A DNA stretch of 64,000 nt from Aptenodytes patagonicus (Eukaryota > Chordata > Aves > Sphenisciformes > Spheniscidae), in NCBI RefSeq assembly GCF_965638725.1, contig NC_134953.1, positions 41,996,454 through 42,060,453 of the forward strand, read 5' to 3'. Below, piece by piece: positions 27,393 to 38,392 of this stretch (position 1 is the stretch's first letter; each line of letters starts with the position of its first letter). The position numbers and the translations under genes are program-made. Under the pieces are notes generated by a model, which was not told the origin of the DNA, ran no database searches, and saw nothing but the letters and a program-made list of their open reading frames with translations.

Positions 27393-30253
27393 CAAACGCT
27401 TCCCAAAATAAAACAAGAGAGGGGAAAACCCATTAAAAAGCTGTGGACAAAGCTAGCTGGTGCAGGGAGGAAGGATGGGTAAGATATTGGGAACAGGGTG
27501 AGGAAACTCATTGCTTCTCTTAAATGTTGCTGAGACTGAATCTATAGCACCGTGCCAGATACAAACTGATGCGGAAAAACGGAGACAGGATGGTCCAAAC
27601 CAAATTTCCAAAGTTGAGGATATAATCACACACATAAAGCGTAATTGCTTGCATGGCTGTGACTGCCTTTTAATTGTGGCCCTGGCACATTAATACCAGC
27701 AAAGATTTAGTCGCTATTTCAAAACGTTTAACAGTTCTGAAAGTAATTTAGCGTCGCTCTGGTTCAAATAATGCTTGTCGACCCCAATAAGCAGGATTAA
27801 GCTGGAATTAGATATTGCACCCCTGAATTAAAGAATGTAGTTGCTGGAATTTACCGAGAAGACAATTTAAAAGACAGGGATTATGGCTCATGTTGATCAT
27901 TCATGTGGCACGAAGCATCTTCATATGCTGAAAACCTGCAGATTAGCACCTCTCGGGTTTTCAAAAAGCACCTTGCCGCAGGAATGAGGCAGTTTTGAAA
28001 ATCCCCACGGTCCTTATCTGGCTGTTAGTCTTAGCCAAGTGCTTTGAGTACACCTCAGCATTTACTTTTTGCATCATTTATCATTTACAGCGCTCGTGCC
28101 GTCGCAGAGCCTTTGCTTAGCAACTGGGGATCACTTCCTAGGAACCGCCTTCCGAGGCATTAGCAAAGTGCCTCGATTGCTGTATCATCCAGTCACACCA
28201 CGGATGGCTCTTACTGCACTAGAAAAAAGAACAACAAATTGTTTTTCCTTCTTTATATTGCAATAAGCACCTGCCAGATGCAGCATCAGACAACATCAAA
28301 TCTGTGTATGATCCGAAACACTTATCAGGTTTAGGTACAACTGAATAAAAACTCACTAAACAAATATAAATTCATGAATAATTTACAAGAAGTTTGTCTC
28401 TTTCCTCAACACAAATCTCCGCTAGCAGGAACGGATCAAGAAAACAACAGGGAAGAATTATATTTTGAAAAACAGACAGAGAAAGTGGCAGTGTCCTGAC
28501 TATTTTGGAAAAAAAAAAAATCTGATTTACATCAGATATGTGTGACCTTCTACATGGAAATGCTTTGCTTTCTTCCATTAAAATCTACACAATTAAGTTA
28601 TCAGGAGGAATAACAGCATAAAAACATACTTCCAGGCAAAAGATAACAGGTCTTTCAATACCTTTCTATTTTCACAGCCGCTTTCTTTGGATTTTTGCAA
28701 GTCTTTACAACTTTGACCCTGCTACACATTACAGGGATGGGTTACAAGAGGCACAACATATTGCCAGAGACAAACTATTTTCTGCTTTCAGCTGGGATTT
28801 AACTACTTTTTGAGTTTCTATCATCTCGTTTACTAGTTTCAACTTCTGGAGAGTTTCAAATGTTGGTGTATATTACAGACAAGCTTACCCTAAATAAAAT
28901 TAATTACACTGTCAATAGCGATATTGTTATCTTCAGAGATGAAAAAGCATTTGAAGGTTGATCCTGGACCTGGATAAAAATGTTTCTGTTGACATTAATT
29001 TGAAATCAATGCACAAAACAGGTGGGCCTAAACATCATATTGGGGTTTTTATGGTATGGAAATCATCTCTGGGTTTTAGAAAAGAGGTATTACCCGCCCC
29101 CAACCTCTCAGGGACCTGAAGACTTGTGGGATGAACAGTTTAGATGATCTATCAGCTGCTGTCACTAAAACACAGGCAGGAGACTGTTATAGGTCTGTAA
29201 GTTACCCCCCATAAATAAATTAGCCAAAACGCTGTCAGCAGTTTTTAGATGAAAAAGCCAGAGAAACCCACAGAGACATTAAAGGGAGCTGGCACCATAC
29301 AGTCCCACTTACACCTCCGGTAAGCATTGAAAACTGGGAAATATCGTCATCCTCTTGGCAGAGACTAAGTGCAGCAAAGCCCTTTACCCCCAGTGCCCAG
29401 GATGCCGTAGCAGCAACCTGGAATCGCATCAATGGGCGAGAAGCTGCCTGCAAAAAATACAAGTTTATTTAACCCACTGGTGGGTAATAATTTGGGGGCG
29501 ATAAAGGAAAAAAAGGCAGGTTGCAGGTGCAGCATGTTCAGTACACCTTGCAGCTGCCCATCACTCTTCCAGCAATGAGACAGGAGAAGAATTAAGTGGA
29601 CCTTAATTAAAACTCAAGAGCAATCCCAAATTGGCTTGGTTACCATCGTCATGGCTACCACGAGTGAGGCCGAGGTATGGGATGATGCCAGGGGATGAAG
29701 TGCCAGCCCAGAGGGCAATGGGAAATGCCCGCAGGCCCCACTGAGAGTTTTTCCTGTACGTTGAAACAATGTCTCTGGGAGATGGGAACAATGCAGGACG
29801 GGGCAAACGACCTTCACAATATTATGTGGATGCAGCATTTTCTGGTGCTGGCCTACCACCCCAAGCTGGGAACAGCAGGGGAAAAGTCTCAGGCAAGGAT
29901 TAAACGTTCTTAGAGCCATGAGCAGATTTGATACCTCCCAAATGAGTTAATAAACATGGGTGGGCACCAAGGTCCCTGCTGTTACTGCAGATGCCGGGTC
30001 GCTGTCACCTTCCCCTGAGGTAGTTGAGGCTCAGGATGATCACAGCCTTCAAAAAAAGCAATGCCAAAGGAAAAAGTTGGACCTGGGTTTCTCCTCTGGC
30101 CACAATATGCGGCCTCCACTTCGGGCCAAGAGCGCGAAGGGATGTGCTAACTCAGGGAAAGGACAAACAGATACACTCTGCTTGTGTGGCCAGCAGTCAC
30201 ACACCTTCCTGGATATAGCAGTTTGTTTTATTAAATCACCCCATACAGTCAGG

Positions 30254-30278
30254 AAAAAAAAATAATAATAATAAAAAA
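30254..30278. repeat. A-rich tract with AAT microsatellite
   Basis: A poly-A run leads into four AAT units and then another A run. Confidence 0.9.
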
Positions 30279-30898
30279 GCCCAAAGCCAAACACTCCAAT
30301 GTTTATCTTTAATAGTAAATAGTCTACAATACTACTACAATAGAGTAATAGTCTTCTTAACGAAGGGCAGGGGACAACTGCAGAGGAAAGGGCAGGAGTT
30401 TGGTCTGGGTGATGGCAAGGTACATTTTGTGAGAAGATTGAGGAGAGTGGTGTGGATCTGCACCCAAATACACCCGGTTATAAGAAATATTGTCAGGAAT
30501 TATTTTGCTGAAATAAATCGCTATGCACGGAAGAAGTCAGACCATCTCCTACTCGACAAGCGCCAGTGACAGCTTCTGCTGAAAGGAGGGTGACGCTGGG
30601 TCCCGTGTGCTGCAGTCGCGCAGAACTTGAATGCTCCCACAGCAACTTCCCCGTCACACTCAAAATCCCCCAGGAGCCGGAGCAGCACTGTGCTCCCCCG
30701 TTTTCACACGGTGCATTAAGGCAAGAGAGTCATGCACTTGAAACTCCCCAAGACCCCAGGTTGAGTGATGCAGACCCCACACTCCCCCCAAAAAAACCCT
30801 CCATGGGTACCCGACACCGGCGCAGAGGGATAACCAGAGGCAAACAGGACAAAGCCCACGGGTGGAGGAGCGTGGGCTTTAGTTTTTGGGGAGCGCGT

Positions 30899-30976
30899 TG
30901 GGAGGATGGGGTCAGGAAAGGGGAGCCGGGGGGGAGGGGCAGCACCTGCCCCGGGGATGGGGGGGGCGGGCGGGCG
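30899..30976 (+). other. G-run cluster, G-quadruplex-prone
   Basis: The plus strand carries many runs of three to nine G with short spacers, for example GGGG at 30908-30911, the runs at 30928-30939 and 30953-30956, and GGGGGGGG CGGG CGGG at about 30959-30974. This fits several overlapping G-quadruplex motifs. It lies about 410-490 bases into intron 1, and the G-rich strand is the template strand for PRKG1 transcription. Fold formation in cells is inferred. Confidence 0.6.
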
Positions 30977-31383
30977 AGTGGGTGCTGCCCGCTCGGGGCT
31001 GGCTCTCGGGCAGCGGCCAAACAACTTCCCGGCCCCGCTGCAAACTTTTCCCAGCTCCGAGGAGGCACCGCTGCCTCCCGCCCCGCCGGGTCCTGCCAGC
31101 CCCCGCCCGGCCGAGCATCCCCCCGGGGAACCAGAGCGGAGCCGCAGCGGGGAGGGGAAGGGAAGGGGGGCCGGGCCGCCGGTAATGGGTTATCCGATCC
31201 CCCGCAGGGCTCCTTCCCGGCGGCTGAAAGCCCCTAATGCGCCCGGCGCTTCCTCCAACCCCCCGGGCACGACTGATGCCGCTTCTCCAGGGACCCGAGG
31301 CGGGGGGCTGCGGTGTCCCGCCGCCTCGCTCCCTCCCGGCCACCCCACTCGGGAAGGGTTTTTGCGTGGGGGGGGGTGCCCGT

Positions 31384-31391
31384 CCCTACCT
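31384..31391 (-). other. PRKG1: Splice donor of PRKG1-alpha exon 1
   Basis: On the minus strand the exon ends in AG and is followed by GTAGGG, with GT at 31389-31388, a good match to the U2-type donor consensus. The split Arg codon (AG|G) fits the family, where a Ser-Lys-Asp sequence follows in the next exon. The in-frame TAG overlaps the donor, so an unspliced transcript would make only an 89-residue zipper and autoinhibitory fragment. Confidence 0.93.
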
Positions 31392-31655
31392 CTCGGACTT
31401 GGTGAACTTGCGGAAAGCCTGGCGGAGGTCGTGGAAGGAGCGGTAGGTCTGCGGCTCGGCCGAGATGCCCTGCGCCCGGGTGGTGCGGGGCCCGATGTGC
31501 GGACTGGGGGCCGGCAGCACCGACTGGCATTTGTGCAGCCGCCGGCGCAGCTCCTGGATCTCCTCGTCCTTCTCCCCCAAGCGCCGTTCCAGCTCCTTGA
31601 TCCGCTCCTCCTTCAGCAGCAGCAGCTTGGTGAAGTCCCCTTCCAGCTCGGTCAT
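31390..31655 (-). CDS. PRKG1: PRKG1 isoform I-alpha, first coding exon (partial gene)
   Basis: This exon encodes the N-terminal 88 codons plus two bases of cGMP-dependent protein kinase I-alpha, the cytosolic serine/threonine kinase acting downstream of nitric oxide and cGMP in smooth muscle, platelets and neurons. The translation starts MTELEGDFTKLL. Residues 12, 19, 26, 33 and 40 are L, I, L, I, L at exact seven-residue spacing, forming the homodimerising leucine zipper. Cys43 (Cys42 without the initiator Met) is the known redox-sensitive disulfide residue. Residues 57-68 (RTTRAQGISAEP) are the autoinhibitory segment, and the end (FRKFTKSER) leads into the cGMP-binding domains encoded by later exons. 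Compared with the mammalian protein as I remember it, the differences are conservative and lie mostly in the zipper surface. The start has A at -3. The exon ends in phase 2 at AG|GTAGGG; reading on meets TAG at once, which marks a true exon end. The remaining exons lie beyond the left edge. Confidence 0.97.
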
Positions 31656-32110
31656 TTTGGGGGTGCCCCCCCCGGCGCTAGTGCCGAGCCGGTCCCGGGC
31701 CGGGGCGGGCAGCTCTCATCGAGGAACCGCTCGCAGCCGCCGCGGCAGCGGCCGGATCCGCTCCCCGGGAGAGGGGCGGGGAGGAGGGGGGGGGCGGCTC
31801 CTGCCCGCCGCGGGTCAGGGCAGCGGCCCCGGCATCCCCAAACGCTGCCCTGCGCTCCGCCGGCAGCCGGCGAGCGGGAAACCAGGAGAGGGAAAAGAAA
31901 ACACCCACAAAAAAAACAGAAAGAAAGAAGGGAAATGGGTGGAAAAAAAAAAGACGAGAAAAGGGGAAAGAGCTTTTGTGCCACTCTGCGAGGCTGGGAT
32001 CCTGGAAATAGCAACAATTACCATGTGATCGGAGAGTGACGCAGCTCCTTGTAACTGGAGCCGAAGACTTGGGATTCAAACAAGAGCACTTCATAAATAT
32101 TAAATTACCT
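31656..32110 (-). promoter_or_regulatory. PRKG1: Proximal promoter and 5'UTR of PRKG1-alpha
   Basis: This stretch lies directly upstream of the kinase start. It has GC boxes (Sp1-type) at about 31702-31709, 31773-31784 and 31791-31797. There is a long pyrimidine tract on the minus strand at about 31888-31970, an E-box CATGTG at 32022-32027 and a CRE/AP-1-like TGACGCA at 32037-32043 (plus-strand coordinates). No convincing TATA box stands at a useful distance, as expected for a CpG-island promoter with dispersed start sites. Sp1-type control of the I-alpha promoter is described in mammals; use of these particular sites is inferred. An AT-rich patch follows at 32089-32109. Confidence 0.7.
31678..31719 (-). 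other. Short upstream ORF in the PRKG1-alpha leader
   Basis: On the minus strand an ATG at 31719 opens a 13-codon reading frame (MRAARPGPGPARH) that ends at TAG, 31680-31678. It lies 22 nt before the main start at 31655 and is in a different frame. Its start context is weak (T at -3). If the transcription start lies further upstream, it could lower or condition translation of the kinase by requiring leaky scanning or reinitiation. The transcription start is not visible from sequence, so inclusion in the mRNA is inferred. Confidence 0.5.
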
Positions 32111-32187
32111 TCTGCTAATGAGCCACGTGGAGCCGCCCCCCGCCCCGCCCGACCCTCCCTCCCGGGAGCTCAGCATCCCACCCCCCC

Positions 32188-32606
32188 GGGTCACCCCACA
32201 TCCCACGCTGCTGCGTTGCCCCTCATTGCTCCCCTCCCCCGCACCCCATTCCCTCCTGGGTACCCCCATCCTTCATCCCTGGAGTACCCGCCCTCTGACC
32301 TTGCCGGGGCACACTACATGCCACCCTGCATCCCTCCCTGCCAGGACATCCTGTGTACCTCCCCGCTGGGGCACCCCACATCGCACCCCTCTTGGGCACC
32401 TGCATCCCTCCCCATCAAGGACTCCGCATCCCGTCCCACCAGGGTTCCCTGTTCCCCACCCTCCTCCAGGTGCTCCACATCCTACTGCACCTGGCTGCCC
32501 CACATCCCTGCCCTCTAGGTCACCCCACAACACATGCCAGCCACCCCCATCGTCCTGTGGGGCACCCAACTTCCCACACACCAGGCACCCCTCATCCCAG
32601 CATGCA
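32188..32606. repeat. Degenerate C-rich minisatellite, period about 24-25 bp
   Basis: Roughly 17 imperfect copies of a unit close to GGGCACCCCACATCCCACCC, plus about five bases of CCA-like spacer, run head to tail. Clear copies begin near 32188, 32369, 32394, 32470, 32518 and 32562. The proline- and histidine-rich open frames seen here in several frames (Pro, Thr, Ser, His repeats) are translations of the repeat and not genes. The array begins about 530 bp upstream of the PRKG1-alpha start codon. Copy number probably varies between individuals. Confidence 0.75.
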
Positions 32607-33391
32607 TGGACAGTCTGCACCCCACGCCATGAGGGAGCAGAGCCCATCACCAGGCACACAGACACTGGGGCCTTGGTGGCACCTGGTCCCCCAGGGGGAA
32701 TGCTGGCTGGGAGCTGGGGAGGGTAGGCAGCCTGAGTGCTTGCCAGCAGCTCTGAGGAGGCAGGAACTCGCCCTTCCTGGACTTATTTGGAAGAGCCCAT
32801 CATGCACATGAATTTTTAATGTCAGCTGGCAAAGGGCGCCATCAGCTCCCCTATCACATTTCCCTCCCAAACCACCCTCATTTCCAGCAAGGAGGGCAGA
32901 AGCCCCTTACTGCAGGCAAAAAGGGGGGCCTGGCCCAGCCCCACAACCAGGCCTTGGGCCCAAAAGGAGTGCAGGAACCTCTCAGGGTCCACACCCCAAC
33001 CTGGGGCAGCCGTGGGGTCTTGTCCCCTGGGTTTGGGGCTCACAGGCCTGCTAGGGCAGGGCAAGGATGGGGCAGAGCATCTGAGCTGGGCTTGGAGAAC
33101 AAGGCTGTATCAAAGGAGTCTTAAATTAAGGTGGAAAAATCAACTAGCAGCCTCTCTTTTAGTGAGTTGGAGGTGGTGGGGTGTTTTCACACACTTTTAT
33201 CTGTCCCTCCAGCCTTTCATGTGTGGTTGGGAACCTCCGGGGTCAGAGCTGCTGCTGGTTCCCATCCTCAGCCCAGGAACATCCCAGGGGCCAAGAGGTC
33301 AGGCAGGGCTGAGGGGGGCAAGTGCTGGGGGGGGGGTAATAATTAGAAAGATATTAATAATAATTGTATTTGGCTTTATTGAAAGGCAAAG

Positions 33392-33405
33392 AGCGCCATC
33401 TCGTG
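33392..33405 (-). promoter_or_regulatory. CTCF-like motif upstream of the PRKG1-alpha promoter
   Basis: The minus strand reads ACACGAGATGGCGC, close to the CTCF core CCASYAGRKGGCRS (first and fifth positions differ), with two CpGs. It lies about 1.7 kb upstream of the kinase start codon, a common place for promoter-proximal CTCF. Binding is inferred. Confidence 0.5.
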
Positions 33406-34144
33406 TAGGAAACGATCGTGTAGCACAGGGCAAAGATTTACGAACAGACAGATGGACCCTCCACACACTGCTCCGGAAGGGAAGGGGCAATGCTGGGGAG
33501 GGGCAGCCAGGAGCTTGGCCACGCGCTGGTGCTCAGTACCTTCATGCTATATTGCCCTGCTAAAATCTTGTTTCTTAAAAAAATGCTTCATTTAGGAAAA
33601 CAGGAGTACCGTCCCTGCACTCCTCGGGGCCTTTGTGAAAGTAATTGCTGCCAGGAAACTAGAGAAAGAAATGCACCAGAAAATACATAATTTCCTTATA
33701 AAACACATAATCAAGCAGTCAGATTTCATCAATATCAAACCAGGCTTTTCAGGGTTATGTTTTAAACTCACTGCTCATTATTCATATTCAAGGACTGCCT
33801 ATAAGCTTTGGCCTCCACGCAGAAAACAGGAACTGGGATAAATACTGAAATAACCACAATTTAAAGAGAGATGATAATGAAGCAACACATGAGTGCTTCA
33901 TACCAGATTAGTGTACAGTCATAATATGGTTTTAATTTGAGGTGGAGGTAGTCTTCAGATCCTGGGAACGTCAAGATGACCTGCGTGCAACAGCAGGATG
34001 CAGGGTGTGGGATGTTCCTCTGCACATGGTGGGGAAGGTCGCTCCCATGGTCCCTGGGGTCCCCAGTGTTGCTGAAAGCCCCAATCCCTGAGGTACGGGA
34101 CTCCTGGAGAATTTCAGCATCTAATAACTTCAGAAGTAACTTCT

Positions 34145-34188
34145 CACTTCAATAATTGCCAAGACCCACTTCAATAATTGCCAAGACC
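34145..34188. repeat. Perfect 22-bp tandem duplication
   Basis: CACTTCAATAATTGCCAAGA plus CC is present twice with no difference, at 34145-34166 and 34167-34188. The absence of any mismatch suggests a recent event or a polymorphic site. Confidence 0.92.
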
Positions 34189-34967
34189 AACCTGGAAGCA
34201 TTGCCAGAAAAACAGCAGAATACATGTAAAAAAAACAAACCCCAAATATATTTGGAGATCAAAGTGAGGGGTTTAGCACTCGTATTGGCTATGCTGCTGC
34301 CATTCCCCAACCCTTTTTCTTTCCTGACCAAGGAAAGCAGGGGGAGGGCAACAGACCAGCAGGGACCTCCAACAAGTAGCAGCCACAAGACGTTTCCCAA
34401 ATGTAATTTTTACATTTTTGTCCTACAACGATCACACGTGCATCAGAAGAAGGATGCAACTTTCCCCAAAGAGGTTTTTAAAAACAAGCTAAACACTCTT
34501 TTTTTATTGGCACTGTGAATTCCATGTTTCTACCCCAGTAACAGCACTTTCGGGTTTGAGTCATTTCACAGCCCTAGGGGCCAGCAGTGCAAAGAGAAAA
34601 CTCCAAGCATACTGTGAATTAAGTATAATTATATATTTACTGTGAATTAAAACAGATCTTGTCGTCTCCACCACACACTGACAGGCTCTCCAGTCTTCAC
34701 CGCTACATTACTGGACCCCAAGTACAGACACTGCCTATGACTCTCTCTCTCTTGTGATAGATGGAGTTTTTACTTAAAAGAAATAAAATCTCTGGAGCAG
34801 AGGACAGCAGAAGCAGGTCCCAACCTGCCTTCTTGCCCATGCAACCTCGGTTTTAAGTATGTGAGCAGTCCATCATGTGATCATTATTAATATCCCATCT
34901 GGCTTTCATTGCTTGGGAGTCACAGAAGGGAAAACAGAGTCACCTACTTTGGATCTAGATTAAGGGC

Positions 34968-34999
34968 TATATATATATATATTTATATATATATAATAT
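34968..34999. repeat. AT dinucleotide microsatellite
   Basis: An interrupted run of TA units (TATATATATATATATTTATATATATATAA type), self-complementary and likely length-variable. Confidence 0.9.
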
Positions 35000-37900
35000 G
35001 TACGTGCCACTAAGAACAGACATTGAATTGAATCCGTGCGTTTACTGACAGTCACAACAAGTCACCAAGGACTGTTACCAATTTTACAACCAGCAACTGC
35101 TGCAACTTCAAGGTCAGCTCCTGGGGAAGCCCAAATAAGAGTTACCCACAGAGCAAGCATGAAGCCTGTGAAATCACAGCCTCCCCTTGGTCCCTACATC
35201 AAGCCAAAGTCACCCTCAGCATCCATCGGCCCTTCCAGGAACACTCCTGGTGCAGTATCTGGATTTAGCCTAAAGCAACTGTGGTTTATCTAGATACAAG
35301 CATCTTTCAAAAAACACAGAGATAAAACACGGCCTGCAATGAAGCAACAGCAAGAAGAATTAAGTCACTGAGTAGGGCCAGACATCTTAATTGGCTTCGA
35401 CCCTTTTAAGTCCTCCAGACATCCCATATATGTGAAAAACCAGGCAGGGAGCGAGGCAGCTCCTAACTGGAAACCCTTCAGGGCAAGCGGGTTTGGAGCA
35501 ACACAGCCAGCGACCTTGCAGCAACAAGAAGATTCAGTGTTATCCCGTCTTCTTCCTGGGGGGAGAAAGGTTATGTACCTGCCCCATCGTTCCTGCAAAT
35601 TCACCAAGCAGCTGCAGAAAATAACAACACAGCCAGTCCCATTTATCCTGGATAGCCCCCGGTATTAATATTTTGCTTTTAAGACAGGGACAGTTGCAGC
35701 TATTGCCAGTGGTAAGGATGGGGGAAAAAACTGGTTGTAGCCCAGGTAGCTCCTACAAGAGTTGGCAAAGAGTTTTACAACCTTTCTTTCTTGGTTTCTA
35801 AACCAATTATTGCTGCCTTTTATTAGCACTTTTTTAAAATGCAGCTTTTGAGTCTGACCCTGAGGAATTGTAGTTTATTTAATGAAAGAATACACCATCT
35901 ATAAGAAAGGGCAACATTTGCCAGATATGCAGGTCCCAGAGCATCCTGAAGGAGCAAGTCCCTCCATTCCCATGACTAACTCCCAACTGTGGGTGAACAT
36001 CCGGAGCGGCAACTTTTCATGTACAAAGGAGGCAAAATGCAATATGCTGCTGGAAGTAACCCTGTTGGCTTTGGCCAGCACTGCCAGAGCTTATTTTCTT
36101 GGCTCCCAGCAGCTTTTTCTGTTACGAAGCACTATAGAAAACACTTTACAGAAAGTAGATATGTAAAATATGCCAGCTATCGAACCCAGGAAGGATCAGC
36201 GCCTTCATTTCTCATTCAAGCTCCTTCTAATAAAGGCAGATCACTTTGCAAGCCCAAAGCATGCAGACATCACTCAGACTGGGGCTGTAATTATCCTGCT
36301 GGAAGCCGTGCCAGCTATCCCTTAGTGTAACTTTAACAGAATATCAAAGGTGATGCTGGATTTTTATAAAATCAATACCCTGTCTTTTATTCCACCTGTA
36401 CAGCCCCCACCATTTCTCTTTTAAACTCACTTTTGCAAGCAAAGAGCCTCTGCAGCAATAGAGTGGACTTGAGGTCACAGCGCTGTGTGTTTTGGAGGAG
36501 CCATATGAAGTCAGTAATCCCCCCATGCTAAAAAAATATATTTAAAAAATTGAAAATCAGTATTTATGATCTATTTAAATAGTGACAGAAGTCTAAACAT
36601 ATTTCCCCCCACCCCTTAACATCAGCTAAAGTTTTGTGGCAGCTTCCTAAGGGATGCAGCTGTCTTATGGACCAGATGACACAGATGGAGCATTAGGTAG
36701 GACCTTACAACATTCAAAGGGGTTTACACTTGCATTTATAGAGGGGCAGCGTTAATAAAGGCAGTGGTTAAAGAATCCATCAAAGGTATTTTTTTTTTTA
36801 AAGGGCAGCAGATATTTCATATGTGTCTATCTAGAGGGTCTCTCTTCAGACGCATGGGTGCAGTGCAAGAGAAGATGTGGCCACATGTCCTATGGGACAT
36901 GGTGCCCCAAGTCCCAGGTGTGATGCTGGTGGCCCTTGCTGGCCATCAGTCACATCATCTCCCAGCCCTGGCTTGTTCACACAGTCCTGTTCTCCCTTCA
37001 CCTTTCCAGCTTTATCTGGTAAGTCACCCCTTGGGAATAGGTGTGATGCCAAAAGCAGGGTGGTACTAGATCAAGTGCTAATTGAATTTGGATGGAGCCC
37101 AGGCACTCTTTGCCTCCTTCCAGGTTTTTCTTCTTAATTGTTTTTCTTATCACACATAAGATAATTTGTTATGAGAGGGCATTTTAAGATTACAAAAAGG
37201 AAGGATTAATTTTATGCTGTTTCCGTCTTCAGTGAACATAATTTTAGTCCCTATTTCACCGGGTAATTTAATAAACTGTGTCACCTCCTCAGTGTCTAAT
37301 TTACTAAGAGCTGTGAGGCCTTTTCACCACACAGTAACTCCCCAAATGGGAAGTAGAAAGCATCCAAACACAGGGTTTTTTTTCACAGGGAAATGTAAGA
37401 GATGTTTATATTAAAAAATCAGCATTCTCAATCCCCTAGCAGCTGATGCTATGGAGCAGCCTGCATGCTGAGCTCCTTGCAGAGCTTCTTACAGTCTTTT
37501 TTGCTGCCTGACACCTTCAAAAAGCACCTTTGAGTTGGCTTTGGGCAGAGAGAAGTGTGTGAGGATGTATGGTGCATGTCTTACAGCCATAAGCCCTGCA
37601 GCTACTAAAGTATGCAAGAAATACATTGCTCTTTTGGATCACAGAAAACATCTGGCGATGCTGCTCAAGCATTTCCATAGAACTGGACTGAATTTAACCC
37701 CCTGCTATTAATTACAACCCAACAAAACTTCCAGCAAAATGACATTACAGACACTGTGAGTTGGAGAAAACTATTCTGATCACCAATATCTAGGATTTTG
37801 GCTTACAAAATTTCATTAGCTCACGGAAATATAGAGATGTCCCACATTAAATATTTTTCTTGCAGTGATAAGCTGGAAATACTTCCTTGTATTCTTCTCT

Positions 37901-38392
37901 TCTTGCTTTTTGGCACGTTTTCTCACTGTGGTTTATGACATTGCTTTGTATATGGTCCCACAGGTTTAACTTCTTCTCGTATTAATATAAATTAAAATCA
38001 TCATCAGAATGTCACAAGCAGGATGTAATTTTCCTTAACTTAAGGAAAAATAGGAAGCTGAAAATAATTATTTGGATACATCGGTATCATCACAAACATG
38101 CTCTTATTGCCGAACTCCCACCGTGACTGCTCAACAGCATCAGAGGCTAGTAGGAAAAAAACATCATCTCCAGCAATTCCAAGGATAGTGGGGATTTCAT
38201 TCTAGTTTTATCCAGTCTGATCCCCTAGGCCCCATGTGGGTTTTGGCATGTTATTATATAAATAATATTAGCTTTCCCCTCTGTAGGCATTTGCACGACT
38301 GCACATGCTCTCAGACATGCCTCCTTTCATTCTGCAGGCAGCCATGATGTACAGCTGTCTCATTTCCCCCTCCTTCATCATCCCACTTGTCC

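Larger units (their letters stand above)
23701..30879 (-). other. PRKG1: PRKG1 intron 1, promoter-side part
   Basis: Intronic DNA that is AT-rich overall, with a modest CpG-dense patch at 25.38-25.57 kb and an AT tract just before it. No exon, RNA gene or further mobile element is recognised. The final 300 bp becomes GC-rich as it enters the CpG island. Confidence 0.7.
30880..31880. other. CpG island covering PRKG1-alpha exon 1
   Basis: About 1 kb of very GC-rich DNA, dense in CG dinucleotides, stands out sharply against the AT-rich, CpG-poor surroundings. It spans the start of intron 1, the whole coding exon and the proximal promoter, the normal arrangement for an active vertebrate promoter. 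Several long open frames on both strands here are by-products of the low stop-codon density in GC-rich DNA. The boundaries are by eye. Confidence 0.9.
32607..38392. other. Upstream flank of PRKG1-alpha, no gene recognised
   Basis: GC content falls from the promoter side outward. I see no coding exon. The stretch holds a CTCF-like motif at 33.4 kb, a perfect 22-bp duplication at 34.1 kb and an AT microsatellite at 34.97 kb. Enhancers of PRKG1-alpha could lie here but cannot be named by eye. Confidence 0.65.

Noticed and set aside
1..31389. Search for the PRKG1 I-beta first exon
   Set aside because: The characteristic I-beta zipper and autoinhibitory sequence was not seen in any frame. It probably lies beyond the left edge.
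30566..32039. Long open frames (up to 377 codons) on the plus strand and others on the minus strand in the GC-rich island
   Set aside because: Low-complexity Gly, Pro, Arg and Ser translations from CpG-island DNA. They run antisense across the PRKG1 exon or through its leader and promoter, and none has a recognisable domain.
32036..32811. Proline-, histidine- and threonine-rich open frames
   Set aside because: Several frames give the same kind of product because they translate the C-rich minisatellite.
34244..34257. CCAAATATATTTGG as a CArG (SRF) box
   Set aside because: It has ten A/T bases between CC and GG instead of six, so it does not fit the CArG consensus.
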